Assembly (NCBI RefSeq): GCF_001423695.1
Contig: NZ_LMOZ01000002.1
Location: 558,658-622,657, forward strand
Length of the DNA: 64,000 nucleotides
Direction: 5' to 3'
From: Leifsonia sp. Leaf336
GTDB taxonomy: Bacteria; Actinomycetota; Actinomycetes; Actinomycetales; Microbacteriaceae
Position numbers and translations under genes: made by a program. Shown one piece after another: positions 8,797-21,066 of this stretch (the stretch's first letter is position 1; the number at the start of each line of letters is the position of its first letter). The notes beneath the pieces are model-generated. The model was not told the origin of the DNA, ran no database searches, and was given only the letters and a program-made list of their open reading frames with translations.

Positions 8797-10245
8797 GTGA
8801 CCGGCGTGCATACTTCTGACTCGATCGACGACTTCCGCGCCGCCCTCTCGGCGGTCGTGAAGACCTACGACGTCCGCGGGCTCGTCGGGAGCGGCCTGAC
8901 CTCCGAGATCGTCACCGCCGTCGCCGCCGGGTTCGTCGACGAGATCGGCGCGGCGGGGTCCGAGGTCGTGGTGGGCCACGACATGCGCGACTCGTCGCCC
9001 GAGTTCGCCGAGGCGTTCGCGCGCGGTGCGCAGGCCCGCGGTGCCGACGTCGTGTCGATCGGCCTGTGCTCGACCGATGAGTCGTACTACGCATCGGGCG
9101 CCCTGAACGCCCCCGCGGCGATGTTCACCGCGAGCCACAACCCGGCCACTTACAACGGCATCAAGCTGTCGCGCGCCGGAGCGCAGGGCATCAGCCTCGA
9201 CACCGGTCTCGCCGCGATCCGCGACCGCGCCGCCGTCTATCTGGCCGAGGGCCTGGTCGCGGTGGAGCAGCCGGGCGGCTACCGCGAGCAGGACGTCCTG
9301 GCCGACTACGCGGCCTACCTTCGCGGTCTCGTCGACCTCAGCGGCATCCGGCCGATCCGCGTGGTCGTCGACGCGGGCAACGGCATGGGCGGGCTCACCG
9401 TCCCCGCCGTGCTCGGCGAGGCAGCGGGCCTGCCCGCGCTGCCGATCGAGATCATCCCGATGTACTTCGAACTCGACGGGACCTTCCCGAATCACGAGGC
9501 GAACCCGCTGGAGCCCGCGAACCTGGTCGACCTCCAGGCCGCTGTCGTGCAGCACGGCGCAGACCTCGGGCTGGCCTTCGACGGCGACGCCGACCGCTGC
9601 TTCGTCGTCGACGAGACCGGTGCGGCGGTCTCGCCGTCCGCCGTCGCCGCGATCGTCGCCGTGCGCGAGATCGCCCGGGTGCGCGCGGCCGACCCGGACG
9701 CCGAGATCACGGTCATCCACAACCTGATCACGTCGAACATCGTGCCGGAGACCATCGAGGCCGCCGGCGCGACCCCGTACCGCACCCGCGTCGGGCACTC
9801 CCTCATCAAGGACGCGATGCGCGAGTCCGGCGCCGTCTTCGGCGGCGAGCACTCGGCGCACTACTACTTCCGCGACTTCTGGAGCGCCGACAACGGCATG
9901 CTGGCCGCGATGCACCTGCTCGCCGAGTTCGGCTCGCAGGAGCAGCCCCTGTCGGAGCTTGCGGCCGTCTACAGCCCCTATTCCCAGTCCGGCGAGATCA
10001 ACTCGTCGGTCGATGACGTGCCGGCCGCCTACGCGCGGATCGTCGAGGCCTTCACCGGCCGCGCCGAGTTCGACGAGCTCGACGGGCTGACGATCACCGG
10101 GCTGACCGACGAGAGCGAGCCGTTCTGGTGGTTCTCCGTGCGCCCGTCGAACACCGAGCCGCTGCTGCGTCTCAACGTGGAGGCTGCAGACGCCGCCACG
10201 ATGACGCGAGTGTGCGACGAGGTGCTGGCGCTCATCCGCGCGTAG
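8797..10245 (+). CDS. manB: Phosphomannomutase/phosphoglucomutase
   Basis: 482-aa alpha-D-phosphohexomutase that interconverts hexose 6- and 1-phosphates, feeding GDP-mannose or nucleotide-glucose for glycans. [14 protein letters not shown] (about residues 108-121) contains the phosphoserine, FDGDADRC the Mg2+ loop, and [10 protein letters not shown] the sugar-binding loop; the C-terminal [15 protein letters not shown] binds phosphate. GTG 8797 is 1 nt after the DUF3499 stop; the in-frame GTG at 8806 with AGGG upstream is an equally good start. Probably co-transcribed with DUF3499. Confidence 0.93.
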   Translation: MTGVHTSDSIDDFRAALSAVVKTYDVRGLVGSGLTSEIVTAVAAGFVDEIGAAGSEVVVGHDMRDSSPEFAEAFARGAQARGADVVSIGLCSTDESYYASGALNAPAAMFTASHNPATYNGIKLSRAGAQGISLDTGLAAIRDRAAVYLAEGLVAVEQPGGYREQDVLADYAAYLRGLVDLSGIRPIRVVVDAGNGMGGLTVPAVLGEAAGLPALPIEIIPMYFELDGTFPNHEANPLEPANLVDLQAAVVQHGADLGLAFDGDADRCFVVDETGAAVSPSAVAAIVAVREIARVRAADPDAEITVIHNLITSNIVPETIEAAGATPYRTRVGHSLIKDAMRESGAVFGGEHSAHYYFRDFWSADNGMLAAMHLLAEFGSQEQPLSELAAVYSPYSQSGEINSSVDDVPAAYARIVEAFTGRAEFDELDGLTITGLTDESEPFWWFSVRPSNTEPLLRLNVEAADAATMTRVCDEVLALIRA

Positions 10246-10285
10246 CACTCGCGGCGTGCTCCACCCCGCATGGCAGAATAGCCGC

Positions 10286-11766
<1,481 letters not shown>

Positions 11767-11767
<1 letters not shown>

Positions 11768-12318
11768 TGGCACTCGATTTCGCAGACCGGGAGCTCCCGG
11801 GAGGGCTCGTCCTGCGCGTGCGTCGTGAGGAGGACGCCGCGGCGCTCGCGGCCGCCTACTCGCGCAACCGCGGGCACCTCGCTCCGTGGGATCCGACGCG
11901 GTCGGAGGAGTTCTTCACCGAAGCGGGCCAGCTGGCGCGCACGCGCGAGCTCCTCGCCCTCCACTCGCTCGGCACCGCGGTGCCGCTGGTGATCGTCGAC
12001 GGCGACGAGATCGCCGGAGGCATGGACCTCAGCAACGTCGTGCGCGGCGCGTTCCAGAGCGCCATGGTCGGCTACTGGCTCGACCGCGACCACACCGGCC
12101 GCGGCCTCGCCTCCGTCGCGCTCAACGCGCTGGTGGAGGCCGCCAGGGACGACTTCGGCCTGCACCGCGCGCAGGCGGCGACGCTGCTGGCGAACCACGC
12201 CTCCCAGTCGGTGCTCACGCGCGCCGGTTTCGAGCGCATCGGCGTCGCACCGAACTACCTCAAGATCGCGGGCCGCTGGCAGGACCACGTGCTCTTCCAG
12301 CGCATCCTGCACGACTGA
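11767..12318 (+). CDS. GNAT acetyltransferase, RimJ/RimL-like
   Basis: 183-aa N-acetyltransferase. The fold spans most of the protein; the acetyl-CoA loop region is YWLDRDHTGRGLASVALNALVEAA (about residues 102-125), followed by the RimJ/RimL-type segment ANHASQSVLTRAGFERIGVAPNY. The ATG shares its A with the ahcY stop codon, so [11 protein letters not shown] is coupled to ahcY. The substrate may be a protein N-terminus or small amine; it cannot be told. Confidence 0.88.
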
Positions 12319-12321
12319 GGA

Positions 12322-13224
12322 TCACACCTCCGCGAACGCCCGCACCGGGAACGTGCCGAACCCCTCGACCGCCGGCGGGGCCGCCGTGAACCGGGCGCCG
12401 CGGGCGGGGAGGTCGCCGAGGCGGGTCAAGTGCTCCACGACGTGGATGCCGTGGGCCAGCAGGATGCTGTGCGCCGGGCGTGCGCCGTCGGTCTCGGTGT
12501 CGTCGATGTTGAGCGAGTCGATGCCGACCAGCGCGGCACCGGCACGCGCCAGGTGCTCGGCGCCCGCTTCGGTCAGGTAGGGCGCGCCGGTCGCGTATTC
12601 CGGCGTGCCGAAATGCGTGTCCCAGCCGGTGTGCAGCAGCACTGCGGACCCGGCGAGTACCCGGTCGTAGAACACCGACGCGGGGATGCCGCGCTCGCCG
12701 GCGTCCGTCAGGTGGAACACCTCCGCGCGCAGCCCCACCAGGGTGGCGAGGTCGAGCGACGCGAGATCGCCGCCATCGGCGTAGCGGTGGTACGGGCTGT
12801 CGAGGTAGGTGCCGGTGTTGCCGATCATCGTGATCACGTCCATCGCGAACTCCGTGCCCGGCGCGTACCGCTCGCGCGACGCCTCACGGGTGAGATGCGG
12901 TGTGATTACGGGCTCGGGGAGGCCGGGATAGGTGACGAGGCCCGCGCGGATCGGGTGGCTGAGGTCGACGACGCGGGAGGCACCGCGACCGGCGGGGGCC
13001 GCCTCCACGCCCCGGCTGCCGCGATGTGGCTCCGCGACGATGCGGACGTCGCGGAGGTCGACCTTGCCCACGAGCGCGAGCCCGAGATGCCGGACGAACA
13101 GCTCGGCGAGCTCGTCCTCCGCGATGTCGGCCGACGGCACATCGAGCCGGAAGCCCTCGGCGGTCAGCCCTCCGCCGTTGACGAACGACACCACGGCGTC
13201 GAAGTGGGCACGGTACTCGGTCAT
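12322..13224 (-). CDS. Cyclase-family (kynurenine formamidase fold) protein with N-terminal extension
   Basis: 300-aa protein. Residues about 85-300 are a cyclase/formamidase domain (RVVDLSHPIRAGLVTYPG; then GNTGTYLDSPYHR; then HSILLAHGIHVVEHL). The canonical metal motif HxGTHxDxPxH is altered to NxGTYxDxPxH; the later His/Glu pair is kept. The first 80 residues form a separate small domain I do not recognise. It is probably a hydrolase of a cyclic or N-formyl substrate, with substrate unknown. AGGAG lies 7 nt before the ATG. Convergent with the GNAT gene, 3 nt apart. Confidence 0.8.
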   Translation of the reverse strand: MTEYRAHFDAVVSFVNGGGLTAEGFRLDVPSADIAEDELAELFVRHLGLALVGKVDLRDVRIVAEPHRGSRGVEAAPAGRGASRVVDLSHPIRAGLVTYPGLPEPVITPHLTREASRERYAPGTEFAMDVITMIGNTGTYLDSPYHRYADGGDLASLDLATLVGLRAEVFHLTDAGERGIPASVFYDRVLAGSAVLLHTGWDTHFGTPEYATGAPYLTEAGAEHLARAGAALVGIDSLNIDDTETDGARPAHSILLAHGIHVVEHLTRLGDLPARGARFTAAPPAVEGFGTFPVRAFAEV

Positions 13225-13276
13225 CGACGCTCCTGGAGTGTGTGCGGCCGGCGGCCGGCTGCCGGAGAGATGCGGG

Positions 13277-14179
13277 TCAGCGGTCGGGGAAGCTGTGCGG
13301 AAGCGCGTCGAGCACGGGCTCGAGTCGCTGGAGGCGCTCGGCCTCCAGAGCGAGCCCTGCGGCTTCGCGATGGCGGCGGAGGACGGCGACCGCCACCAGG
13401 AACGTCTCGGCGTCGACCGGAGGCAGCGGCGAGACGTAGGGTGCGGCCTCCCGCGCGAGCTCGGTGCTCAGCCCGATGCGGGCGGCGATGGTCAGCTGCG
13501 GCGCCTGCCGCACGAACTGCGCGATCCGTCGCGACAGCCGGTCGGGAAGCCGGCCGACATCGGCCGTCTGCGCCCACCCGTACAGCTGCGGAGGCAGGGA
13601 GAGCTGGAGCGGCTGAGGGCGGGGGACGCGCTCCATCTGGCTGTACGTGCCGGCCAGCAGGTCGCCCAGCCGCTTGGAGCGGGAGTTGAGGAGGCCGGTG
13701 ATCGCAGCGAGGCCTCCGATCGTCATGTAGATCTCGAGAACGCCGACGAGGGCGCGGATGAAGGCGTGCCGGAATCCCGTCGCGCCCCCGTCGTCGCGCA
13801 CGATGCGGGCGCCGACCGCCAGCCGGCCGAGCGACCGGCCGTGGGTGAGCAGCTCCATCGTGGTCGGGAGGACGACCATGCCGAACACCAGGATGAGCAC
13901 GCCGAGTGCACGGAGCAGCGCGTCGTCGAGGCCGCCTCCCGTGGCCAGGAGGAGCAGGAAGCACCCGAGCATGACGAGCATCGAGAACAGCCAGTCGATG
14001 ATCGTGCCCGCCGCTCGGAGGATGTAGCTGGCGGGCTTGACGTCGAGGGTGACGGCTTCGCCGGTCACGAGCTCGCGCTCGCCGGGGCCGGGAGTGCCGG
14101 ACGTGCCCGGAACTCCGGGAGCCGGCCGGCCCACGCGCGACTGACCCCCGCTCGGGAGCATGGGCGCTGATGCCGTCAT
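13277..14179 (-). CDS. RDD family membrane protein
   Basis: About 300 aa. A Pro/Gly-rich cytosolic start precedes an RDD domain (about residues 45-180) with ASYILRAAGTIIDW, membrane helices, and GRSLGRLAVGARIVRDDGG; the C-terminal 120 residues are soluble and helical. RDD proteins are membrane proteins of mostly unknown transport function. The ATG at 14179 is preferred; an in-frame start at 14188 would leave only 8 bp to the opposing gene. It forms a head-to-head pair with the SpoIIM-type gene, as commonly seen beside MoxR clusters. Confidence 0.82.
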   Translation of the reverse strand: MTASAPMLPSGGQSRVGRPAPGVPGTSGTPGPGERELVTGEAVTLDVKPASYILRAAGTIIDWLFSMLVMLGCFLLLLATGGGLDDALLRALGVLILVFGMVVLPTTMELLTHGRSLGRLAVGARIVRDDGGATGFRHAFIRALVGVLEIYMTIGGLAAITGLLNSRSKRLGDLLAGTYSQMERVPRPQPLQLSLPPQLYGWAQTADVGRLPDRLSRRIAQFVRQAPQLTIAARIGLSTELAREAAPYVSPLPPVDAETFLVAVAVLRRHREAAGLALEAERLQRLEPVLDALPHSFPDR

Positions 14180-14196
14180 GGCTATCATTCAAGCAG

Positions 14197-15192
14197 ATGG
14201 ATCTCGACGCATACACGGCAGCGCGCAGCGCCGACTGGGACAGACTCGCCCGGCTGGCGGCGCGCCGGCGCCTGGACGGCCGCGACGCCGACGAACTGAT
14301 CGACCTCTACCAGTCGGGGGCGGCCGATCTGTCGGCGATCCAGACCAGCGCGGGCTCCACCGCGGTGGGCGATCGGCTCTCGGTGACGCTCGCCACGGCA
14401 CGACTGCGCTTCACCGGTGCAGGCACGAACCTGTTCTCGCAGATCCCGCGTTTCTTCGCGCTGCAGCTGCCCGCCGCGCTCTACCGGATCCGCTGGATCG
14501 TGCTCGCGGTGGCTGTCTTCACGATCATCGTCTCGGCGCTCTACGCGCTCTGGATCACCGGCAACCCGGATGTGCTGCGCAACCTGGGCGACGATGCCGC
14601 GCTCAAGCAGTACGTGAACCACGAGTTCGTCGACTACTACTCGAACAACCCGGCGGCGTCGTTCGCCGGACAGGTCTGGACGAACAACGTGTGGATCGCC
14701 GCGCAGTGCATCGCGTTCGGGATCACCGGAGCCTGGGTGCCGTACGTGCTCGTGCAGAACGCGGTCGGGGTCGGCACAGCGGTCGGCGTGATGTTCGCGT
14801 ACGGGCGCGGCGACGTCCTGTTCTCCTACATCCTTCCGCACGGCCTCCTGGAGCTCACCAGCGTCTTCGTCGCCGCCGCAGCGGGCCTGCGGATCTTCTG
14901 GGCGTGGATCGCGCCCGGAGCCCGCACCCGCGGTCAGGCCTTGGCGGAGGACGGCAGGGCCTTGTTCACGGTCGCCGTGGGCTGCGTGATCAGCCTCTTC
15001 GTGTCGGGGCTCATCGAAGGGTTCGTGACGCCGTCCGCGCTCCCGGTGTGGGCGAAGATCGCCATCGGCGTTCTCGCGCTCGCCGCGTTCCTCTTCTACA
15101 TGCTCTTCGTCGGCCGCCGGGCGGTGCGCGCGGGCGAGACCGGCGACCTCACCGAGTTCGAAGCAGGCGACCGCCGGGTCGTCGCCGGCTGA
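14197..15192 (+). CDS. Stage II sporulation protein M-type membrane protein
   Basis: 331-aa protein of the SpoIIM domain family: a soluble N-terminal region (DWDRLARLAARRRLDGRDADELIDLYQ), then about six membrane helices from residue 100 on, including FGITGAWVPYVLVQNAVGVG and SYILPHGLLELTSVFVAAAAGLRI, typical of the domain. The organism is not a Bacillus-type sporulator; these proteins accompany RDD and MoxR genes in actinobacteria and probably act in envelope processes. TATCAT at 14183-14188 is 8 nt before the ATG (leaderless). Confidence 0.85.
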   Translation: MDLDAYTAARSADWDRLARLAARRRLDGRDADELIDLYQSGAADLSAIQTSAGSTAVGDRLSVTLATARLRFTGAGTNLFSQIPRFFALQLPAALYRIRWIVLAVAVFTIIVSALYALWITGNPDVLRNLGDDAALKQYVNHEFVDYYSNNPAASFAGQVWTNNVWIAAQCIAFGITGAWVPYVLVQNAVGVGTAVGVMFAYGRGDVLFSYILPHGLLELTSVFVAAAAGLRIFWAWIAPGARTRGQALAEDGRALFTVAVGCVISLFVSGLIEGFVTPSALPVWAKIAIGVLALAAFLFYMLFVGRRAVRAGETGDLTEFEAGDRRVVAG

Positions 15193-15238
15193 CGACGACG
15201 CAGCCGGGACGGATGCCGCTCCCCACCGGGGGCGCGCA

Positions 15239-16570
15239 TCAGAGGCGGCCGGCGGCCTTCAGGGCGAGGTAGCGGTCGGCGAGGGCCGGCGGCAGGTCGC
15301 CCGGCGAGCCGGTGACGACCTCCCCGCCGAGGCGGCGGACCGCAGCCGACACGCGCGCCACGTCGAGCAGCGCGCGCTCGGCGGACGCGGCCCGGTAGAC
15401 GTCCTCCCGGCGGCCGCGCTGCAGAGCGGCGGCCTCGGTCTCGGGGTCGGTCACGCTCGCGACGACGACGATGTGCTTCTTCGTGAGCTGCGGCAGCACC
15501 GACAGCAGTCCCCGCGAGCCGCCCGGCGCGTCGAGGGAGGTCAGCAGAACGACCAGCGAGCGCTGGCTGGTGAGCGCTCGGACCTGGGCAGGCACCGCCG
15601 ACCAGTCCATCTCGATGAGCGCTGGCTCGATGCCGGCCATCGTGTCCACCATCCGCGACAGCAGCTCGGCGCCCGTCGCGCCCTGCACGCGTCCACGCAC
15701 GACCCGGTCGTACGCCAGCAGGTCGACGCGGTCCCCGGCGCGGGTCGCGAGTGCGGCCAGCAGCAGGGAGGCCTCGAACGCGGTGTCGATGCGGGGCTCG
15801 TCGGCGATGCGGGCGGCCGAGGTGCGGGCCGTGTCGACGACGAGCACCACCCGGCGGTCGCGCTCCGGACGCCAGGTGCGCACCATCACCCGCGCGCCCC
15901 GGCCTCCCGTCGGGTCGTGCCGCCGGGCGGTCGCGCGCCAGTCGATCGAGCGCACGTCGTCGCCGCGCACGTACTCGCGGAGGGAGTCGAACTCGGTGCC
16001 CTGCCCGCGCAGCATCACACTGGTGGTGCCGTCGAGCTCACGTAGTCGTGCCAAGCGCGACGGGAGGTGTTTGCGGGAGGCGAACGGCGGCAGCACGCGG
16101 ATGCGACCGGGGGCTGCGAGCGTCGCCTGCCGCGACCAGAGTCCCAGCGGCCCGGTCGCCCGCACGGTGATCTGCTCCACGCGGCGCTCGCCGCGCCGCC
16201 AGGGCCGCAGCGAGACCGTGAGGCGTCGACGTTCACCGGCCGGGATGTCGACCGCCAGCCGCGACGGCTGGGCGCCGGCCGACGGCTCCCAGGCGTCCCG
16301 CAGCACGCCGCGCAGCCTGCGGGTGCCCACGTTCGTGACGAACAGCTCGGCGGCCGCGTCGGCGCCGAGCCGCACGCGGGCCGGCAGCTCGCGGCTCACC
16401 CGCACCCGGCGCGGTGACGCGGCCAGCGCGAGGTCGATCACTCCGAGCACGACGCACACCAGCACCCAGCCGCCGAGAGCGGCGAAGGCGAGCGCCATCT
16501 CCCCGCCGAGGAGCACGACGGGGACGACGCCCAGCGCGAGCAGGGCGACGAAACGTCCGGACACGGTCAT
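15239..16570 (-). CDS. DUF58 domain protein of the MoxR operon
   Basis: 443-aa protein with two N-terminal helices (about residues 8-50), a beta-rich middle, and a DUF58 core carrying LREYVRGDDVRSIDWRATARR (about 205-225), followed by a VWA-like domain (VVLVVDTARTSAARI). DUF58 proteins pair with MoxR AAA ATPases as client or adaptor. It starts 9 nt after the MoxR stop with AAGG upstream, so it is the last gene of the operon running from 20914 down to 15239. Confidence 0.88.
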   Translation of the reverse strand: MTVSGRFVALLALGVVPVVLLGGEMALAFAALGGWVLVCVVLGVIDLALAASPRRVRVSRELPARVRLGADAAAELFVTNVGTRRLRGVLRDAWEPSAGAQPSRLAVDIPAGERRRLTVSLRPWRRGERRVEQITVRATGPLGLWSRQATLAAPGRIRVLPPFASRKHLPSRLARLRELDGTTSVMLRGQGTEFDSLREYVRGDDVRSIDWRATARRHDPTGGRGARVMVRTWRPERDRRVVLVVDTARTSAARIADEPRIDTAFEASLLLAALATRAGDRVDLLAYDRVVRGRVQGATGAELLSRMVDTMAGIEPALIEMDWSAVPAQVRALTSQRSLVVLLTSLDAPGGSRGLLSVLPQLTKKHIVVVASVTDPETEAAALQRGRREDVYRAASAERALLDVARVSAAVRRLGGEVVTGSPGDLPPALADRYLALKAAGRL

Positions 16571-16579
16571 CGGCGCGCC

Positions 16580-17616
<1,037 letters not shown>

Positions 17617-17620
<4 letters not shown>

Positions 17621-18879
17621 TGTTCCATTCTTCCGGTCGGTCGCGGACGGTCGGGGGAGGCGGCGGCTGCGGTGGCGTGTTCGAGCTCGGTCAGCCGGTC
17701 GGAGAGGTCGATGAGCTCGCGATCCGAGCGCGGGTGCTCCTCCACCAGGAGGGACAGCACCGCTGAGTGCTCGCGGCCGGTGAGCGCTGCGACCGCGTCG
17801 GCGACCTCGTCGGTCGTGGCGACCCGGGGGAGGCCGACCGTGGACGACAGCCGGCCGATCGTGCCGATCCGCAGTGCGTCGGCGGCGCGGAGCCTGGCGG
17901 ACGACCGCTGGTACAGGCGGGCGCGCCCTTCGCGCGTCTCGCCCGCTCGCACGACCACCGGGAGGTGCTCGACCACGAGCGGTCCGAAGCGGCGACCGCG
18001 CCAGACCGCCGCCGCCACGAACACCAGCGTGAGCAGGATCACGACCGGGGTGACCCAGCCGGGCGTGAGAGCGTCGAGCTCGGCCGGGCCGGTGACGGGG
18101 CGGTCGACCAGGCCGGGCAGGTACCAGACCAGCGTGCGGTGCTCACCCAGCAGATTGAGGCCGAGAGCCGCGTTGCCGAGACGGTCGATCCCGTCGTTCG
18201 TCAGCACGGCCGCCGACCCGACCAGGTACACCGCGCGGCCCTGGTACGAGGTGGCGACCACGGAGGCCGCGCCCTTCGAGTCCTCGAAGCAGGTCGTGGC
18301 GTCTCCGGTCGCCCGGAACGAGCCGGGGGACGACGTGTCCTTCGTGTTCTCGGTCGCTCGCGGGTCGATGCGCGCGGCCCGCTGCGCGGCCGGGAGGCCG
18401 CAGCCGGCGGACGCGACGCCTCCCGGCTCACCCGCGGAGTGCACGTCGGGTGCGAGCGCCTGGAGGGCGGAGAAGCTCGGCTCGACGACGACGATGGTGC
18501 TCGCCACCGACGTCAGTTGGTCGTAGCCGTCGCGGGCGAGGTTGCCTTTCGGGTCGAAGACGAGCACCGTCGTGTCGTCGTCGGCGGCGTCTCGCACCTC
18601 GCTGAGCGAGCCGGCCGGTTTGACCGTCACGCCTCGCTGGCCGAGTACCTGCGCCAGGGCCTTTCCGCCGGCCAGTCCCGGGTTGGTGGCGCTCAGGGTA
18701 TCGCCGCCGAGGGAGCGGCCGCTCAGAGCCAGGCCGGTGAGGGCGACGAGCAGGGCGATGACGCCGAGGACGATCCAGGGCACGGCGCGGCGAGCCGTAC
18801 GTCGGACGGTCGGGGAGACAGCGGCGGCGACCGTGTCCTCCGTCGTGTCGTCCGTGCCGGGTGGGAGGGTGCTCGTCAC
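17617..18879 (-). CDS. DUF4350 domain membrane protein
   Basis: 420-aa protein with one N-terminal membrane helix (about residues 33-55), a DUF4350 region with GGKALAQVLGQRGVTVKP and DTTVLVFDPKGNL (about 75-110), and a second helix near 265-285 (WVTPVVILLTLVFVAAAVW). The C-terminal 130 residues are cytosolic. GTG 18879 is chosen because it overlaps the DUF4129 stop (18876) by 4 nt. Conserved member of actinobacterial MoxR operons; function unknown. Confidence 0.85.
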
Positions 18880-19532
18880 GCGACCACCGCCTCCTGCGCT
18901 GGGCGGACGCGCTGCAGCTCCGCGTCGAGGGCGACGAGCTGCTGGTACCCCGCCTCGGAGCCGGGACGATCGAGGTAGCGTACCTCGTCGAAGGTCCGCG
19001 CGGCCTGGCGCAGCTCGGCCGCCAGGGCAGGAGCGGCCCGCGCAGCCCGCGCGGCGAATTCGGTAGCGGTCGTGCCGGGCCGGACCTCCACGAGGGTGCG
19101 TTCGTCGAGGGCGGCCGCGATCGCCCGGAACTGCTCCTCGATCGCGAGCGACCAATCGCCGGCCCGAGCGGCATCGGCGGCGGAACGGCGCAACTCGTCG
19201 GCCGAGCGGGTGTCGTCGGAGCCGAACAGCGCGCGCCGAGCGGAGGCGGCCCTGCGGTTGAGCCGCGGGAGGCCGTAGATCACGAATGCGCCGACTATCA
19301 GCGCGGCGATCAGCAGCACTACCACCAGGAGCAGCACGGTGCCTGCGGCGCCCTTGGGACTGGAGAACAGGGAGAACAGCCAGTCCTGCACGGTCTTGGA
19401 CGCGACATCGAGCCAGGTGGGTCTCGCCGCCTGGTACTCCGGCTTGGCGAGCTCGTTGCGGAGCCAGTCCTGCGCCTGCGGCGAGTTCGGGTCGACCGGC
19501 ACGTCGAGCCGGAGCGCGGTGTGCAGGAGCAC
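18876..19532 (-). CDS. DUF4129 domain membrane protein
   Basis: 218-aa protein with one central helix (GTVLLLVVVLLIAALIVGAF, about residues 52-75) and a C-terminal DUF4129 domain with AGDWSLAIEEQFRAIAAALDE and RPGTTATEFAARA. DUF4129 resembles the C-terminal part of some transglutaminase-like proteins but has no catalytic triad here. GTG 19532 is inferred because it is 2 nt past the preceding stop; no methionine start fits. Part of the MoxR operon. Confidence 0.78.
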   Translation of the reverse strand: MLLHTALRLDVPVDPNSPQAQDWLRNELAKPEYQAARPTWLDVASKTVQDWLFSLFSSPKGAAGTVLLLVVVLLIAALIVGAFVIYGLPRLNRRAASARRALFGSDDTRSADELRRSAADAARAGDWSLAIEEQFRAIAAALDERTLVEVRPGTTATEFAARAARAAPALAAELRQAARTFDEVRYLDRPGSEAGYQQLVALDAELQRVRPAQEAVVA

Positions 19533-19534
19533 GC

Positions 19535-20914
19535 TCAGGCGCCCGGCCAGGTCGCCGTCGGTGCGGGCTGGGTGTACGGGTCGGGCAGATCGTTGCCGGT
19601 CTGACGGGCCTCCACGAAGCGCACGAGTTGGAGGTCGAGCCCTTCTTTGCGCATCCGGAGGTCGATGTAGATGAGGCTGATCGCGGCCGACTGCACGACG
19701 CTTCCGATCGCACCCACGATCGCCCCGACGACCGCCGAGATGACGTTGACGCCGAGCTGGCTCGCGATGACCGCGCTGAAGTCGCTCGAGTCCGGCGAAC
19801 TCACCGAGGTCGGAGCGAAGACGCCGCCGAGCATGAGGCCGAGGAAACCGAACGGGATCGAGATCACCTGGGTGATGGCGTAGACGATGAGCCAGATCAG
19901 GATCAGCACGCCGAACGTGCGCCAGAAGTAGCCAGTGGTCAGGCGCCACGACCGGGTGATCGCCGCCCGCAGCGGGAGCCGCTCGATCACGAGCGCGCTC
20001 GGCACGACGGAGAGCTTGGTATAGAGCCAGGCCACCAGCACGACCAGGCCGATCGAGCCGACGATCCCGACGAGGACGGCGCCGATGACGCCGGCGGTGC
20101 CGCCGAGCATCGCGAGGGCCACGATCACGGCGACGACGAGCGCGATGCCCGCGAACCCGGCGAGGAAGAGGAGGAACGTCCAGCCGATGAGGCCGCCGAG
20201 CCGTCCGCGGATCAGCTGCCAGAGCGCGCGGAAGGTCAGCTTCTCACCGAGGGTCTCGCGCGACACCTCGCCCACGATGATGCCCTGCAGCAGCGCGCCG
20301 AACACCGTCGAGATGACCACGGCGAGCACGCCGAGCACGATGGCGCCGCCGATGGCTCCCGCGGCGAGCGTTCCGCGGTCGGCCACGTCAGCGTTCGCGA
20401 CGCGGTCGACCAGCAAGAAAACGCCGCCGGCGATGAGCACCGAGACGATGATCGTCGGAATTCCCTGCAGCAGCAGGGCGGCGCCGACCGTGATCTTCGG
20501 GTTGCGCCGCAGCGCCTGGAACGGAGCGCCGATGAGCGTGCCGAACGCCAGCGGTCGCAACGGCACGAGACCGGGCTTCGGCGGCGGGGCCCAGCCGGGC
20601 TGGGGGCCGGGGGCGCCGTACTGCTGTTGCCAGCCCGGCTGCTGCTGCCAGCCGGGCTGCTGCTGCCAGCCGGGCTGCTGCTGATACCCGGGCTGCTGCG
20701 GGTAACCGGGCTGCGGGTATCCCGGCTGCTGCGAATACCCCGGCTGATACGCGGGCTGCTGCGGATCCCCGCCCGGCGCGTACTCGCCGAACTGCGGGGG
20801 CGCGGGAGGAGGCGGCGGAGGCGGAGGCGGCACCGCGCCATCGGGTCCCGTTCCGTCGGACGCCTTCGCGTCGTCGGACGAGCCCGGTGCCCGCCAGGTC
20901 TGGTCGTCGCTCAC
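19535..20914 (-). CDS. Multipass membrane protein with Pro/Gln repeat N-terminus (GDPD-type membrane domain)
   Basis: 459-aa protein. The first about 145 residues are cytosolic and rich in Pro, Gln, Gly and Tyr, with QQPGWQ/QQPGYP repeats encoded by 18-bp DNA units. From residue 165 on are about six to eight helices resembling the membrane domain of glycerophosphodiester phosphodiesterases, without the catalytic domain. GTG 20914 is preferred (GAGAGG upstream); a longer in-frame start exists at 20989. First gene of the MoxR/DUF58 operon and divergent from mtrA. Confidence 0.78.
   Translation of the reverse strand: MSDDQTWRAPGSSDDAKASDGTGPDGAVPPPPPPPPPAPPQFGEYAPGGDPQQPAYQPGYSQQPGYPQPGYPQQPGYQQQPGWQQQPGWQQQPGWQQQYGAPGPQPGWAPPPKPGLVPLRPLAFGTLIGAPFQALRRNPKITVGAALLLQGIPTIIVSVLIAGGVFLLVDRVANADVADRGTLAAGAIGGAIVLGVLAVVISTVFGALLQGIIVGEVSRETLGEKLTFRALWQLIRGRLGGLIGWTFLLFLAGFAGIALVVAVIVALAMLGGTAGVIGAVLVGIVGSIGLVVLVAWLYTKLSVVPSALVIERLPLRAAITRSWRLTTGYFWRTFGVLILIWLIVYAITQVISIPFGFLGLMLGGVFAPTSVSSPDSSDFSAVIASQLGVNVISAVVGAIVGAIGSVVQSAAISLIYIDLRMRKEGLDLQLVRFVEARQTGNDLPDPYTQPAPTATWPGA
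20621..20710. repeat. Five tandem 18-bp units coding QQPGW/QQPGY-type repeats
   Basis: Units begin at 20621, 20639, 20657, 20675 and 20693, each starting CTGCTG and ending CCGG or CGGG; the second and third are identical. They encode six-residue Pro-Gly-Trp/Tyr-Gln repeats on the minus strand. Copy number is likely to vary between strains. Confidence 0.8.
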
Positions 20915-21054
20915 GCCGTGCCTCTCATCCCCCGTCTGATGCGTGCTCCCATGCTGGCACATCCGCGGTTTGCGCGATGCCCCGCCCACGGGGCACGTCG
21001 CGGGCGCTCAGCCCGCATCGGGCCGGCATACAAGGCTCGTGCAGCCTCCTCGAC

Positions 21055-21060
21055 TACGCT
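21055..21060 (+). promoter_or_regulatory. -10 box of the mtrA leader
   Basis: TACGCT ends 6 nt before a GTG at 21067, so the transcript probably begins at that GTG. mtrA itself starts 52 nt further, with AGGGGA at 21103-21108. Confidence 0.5.
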
Positions 21061-21066
21061 GGACCC

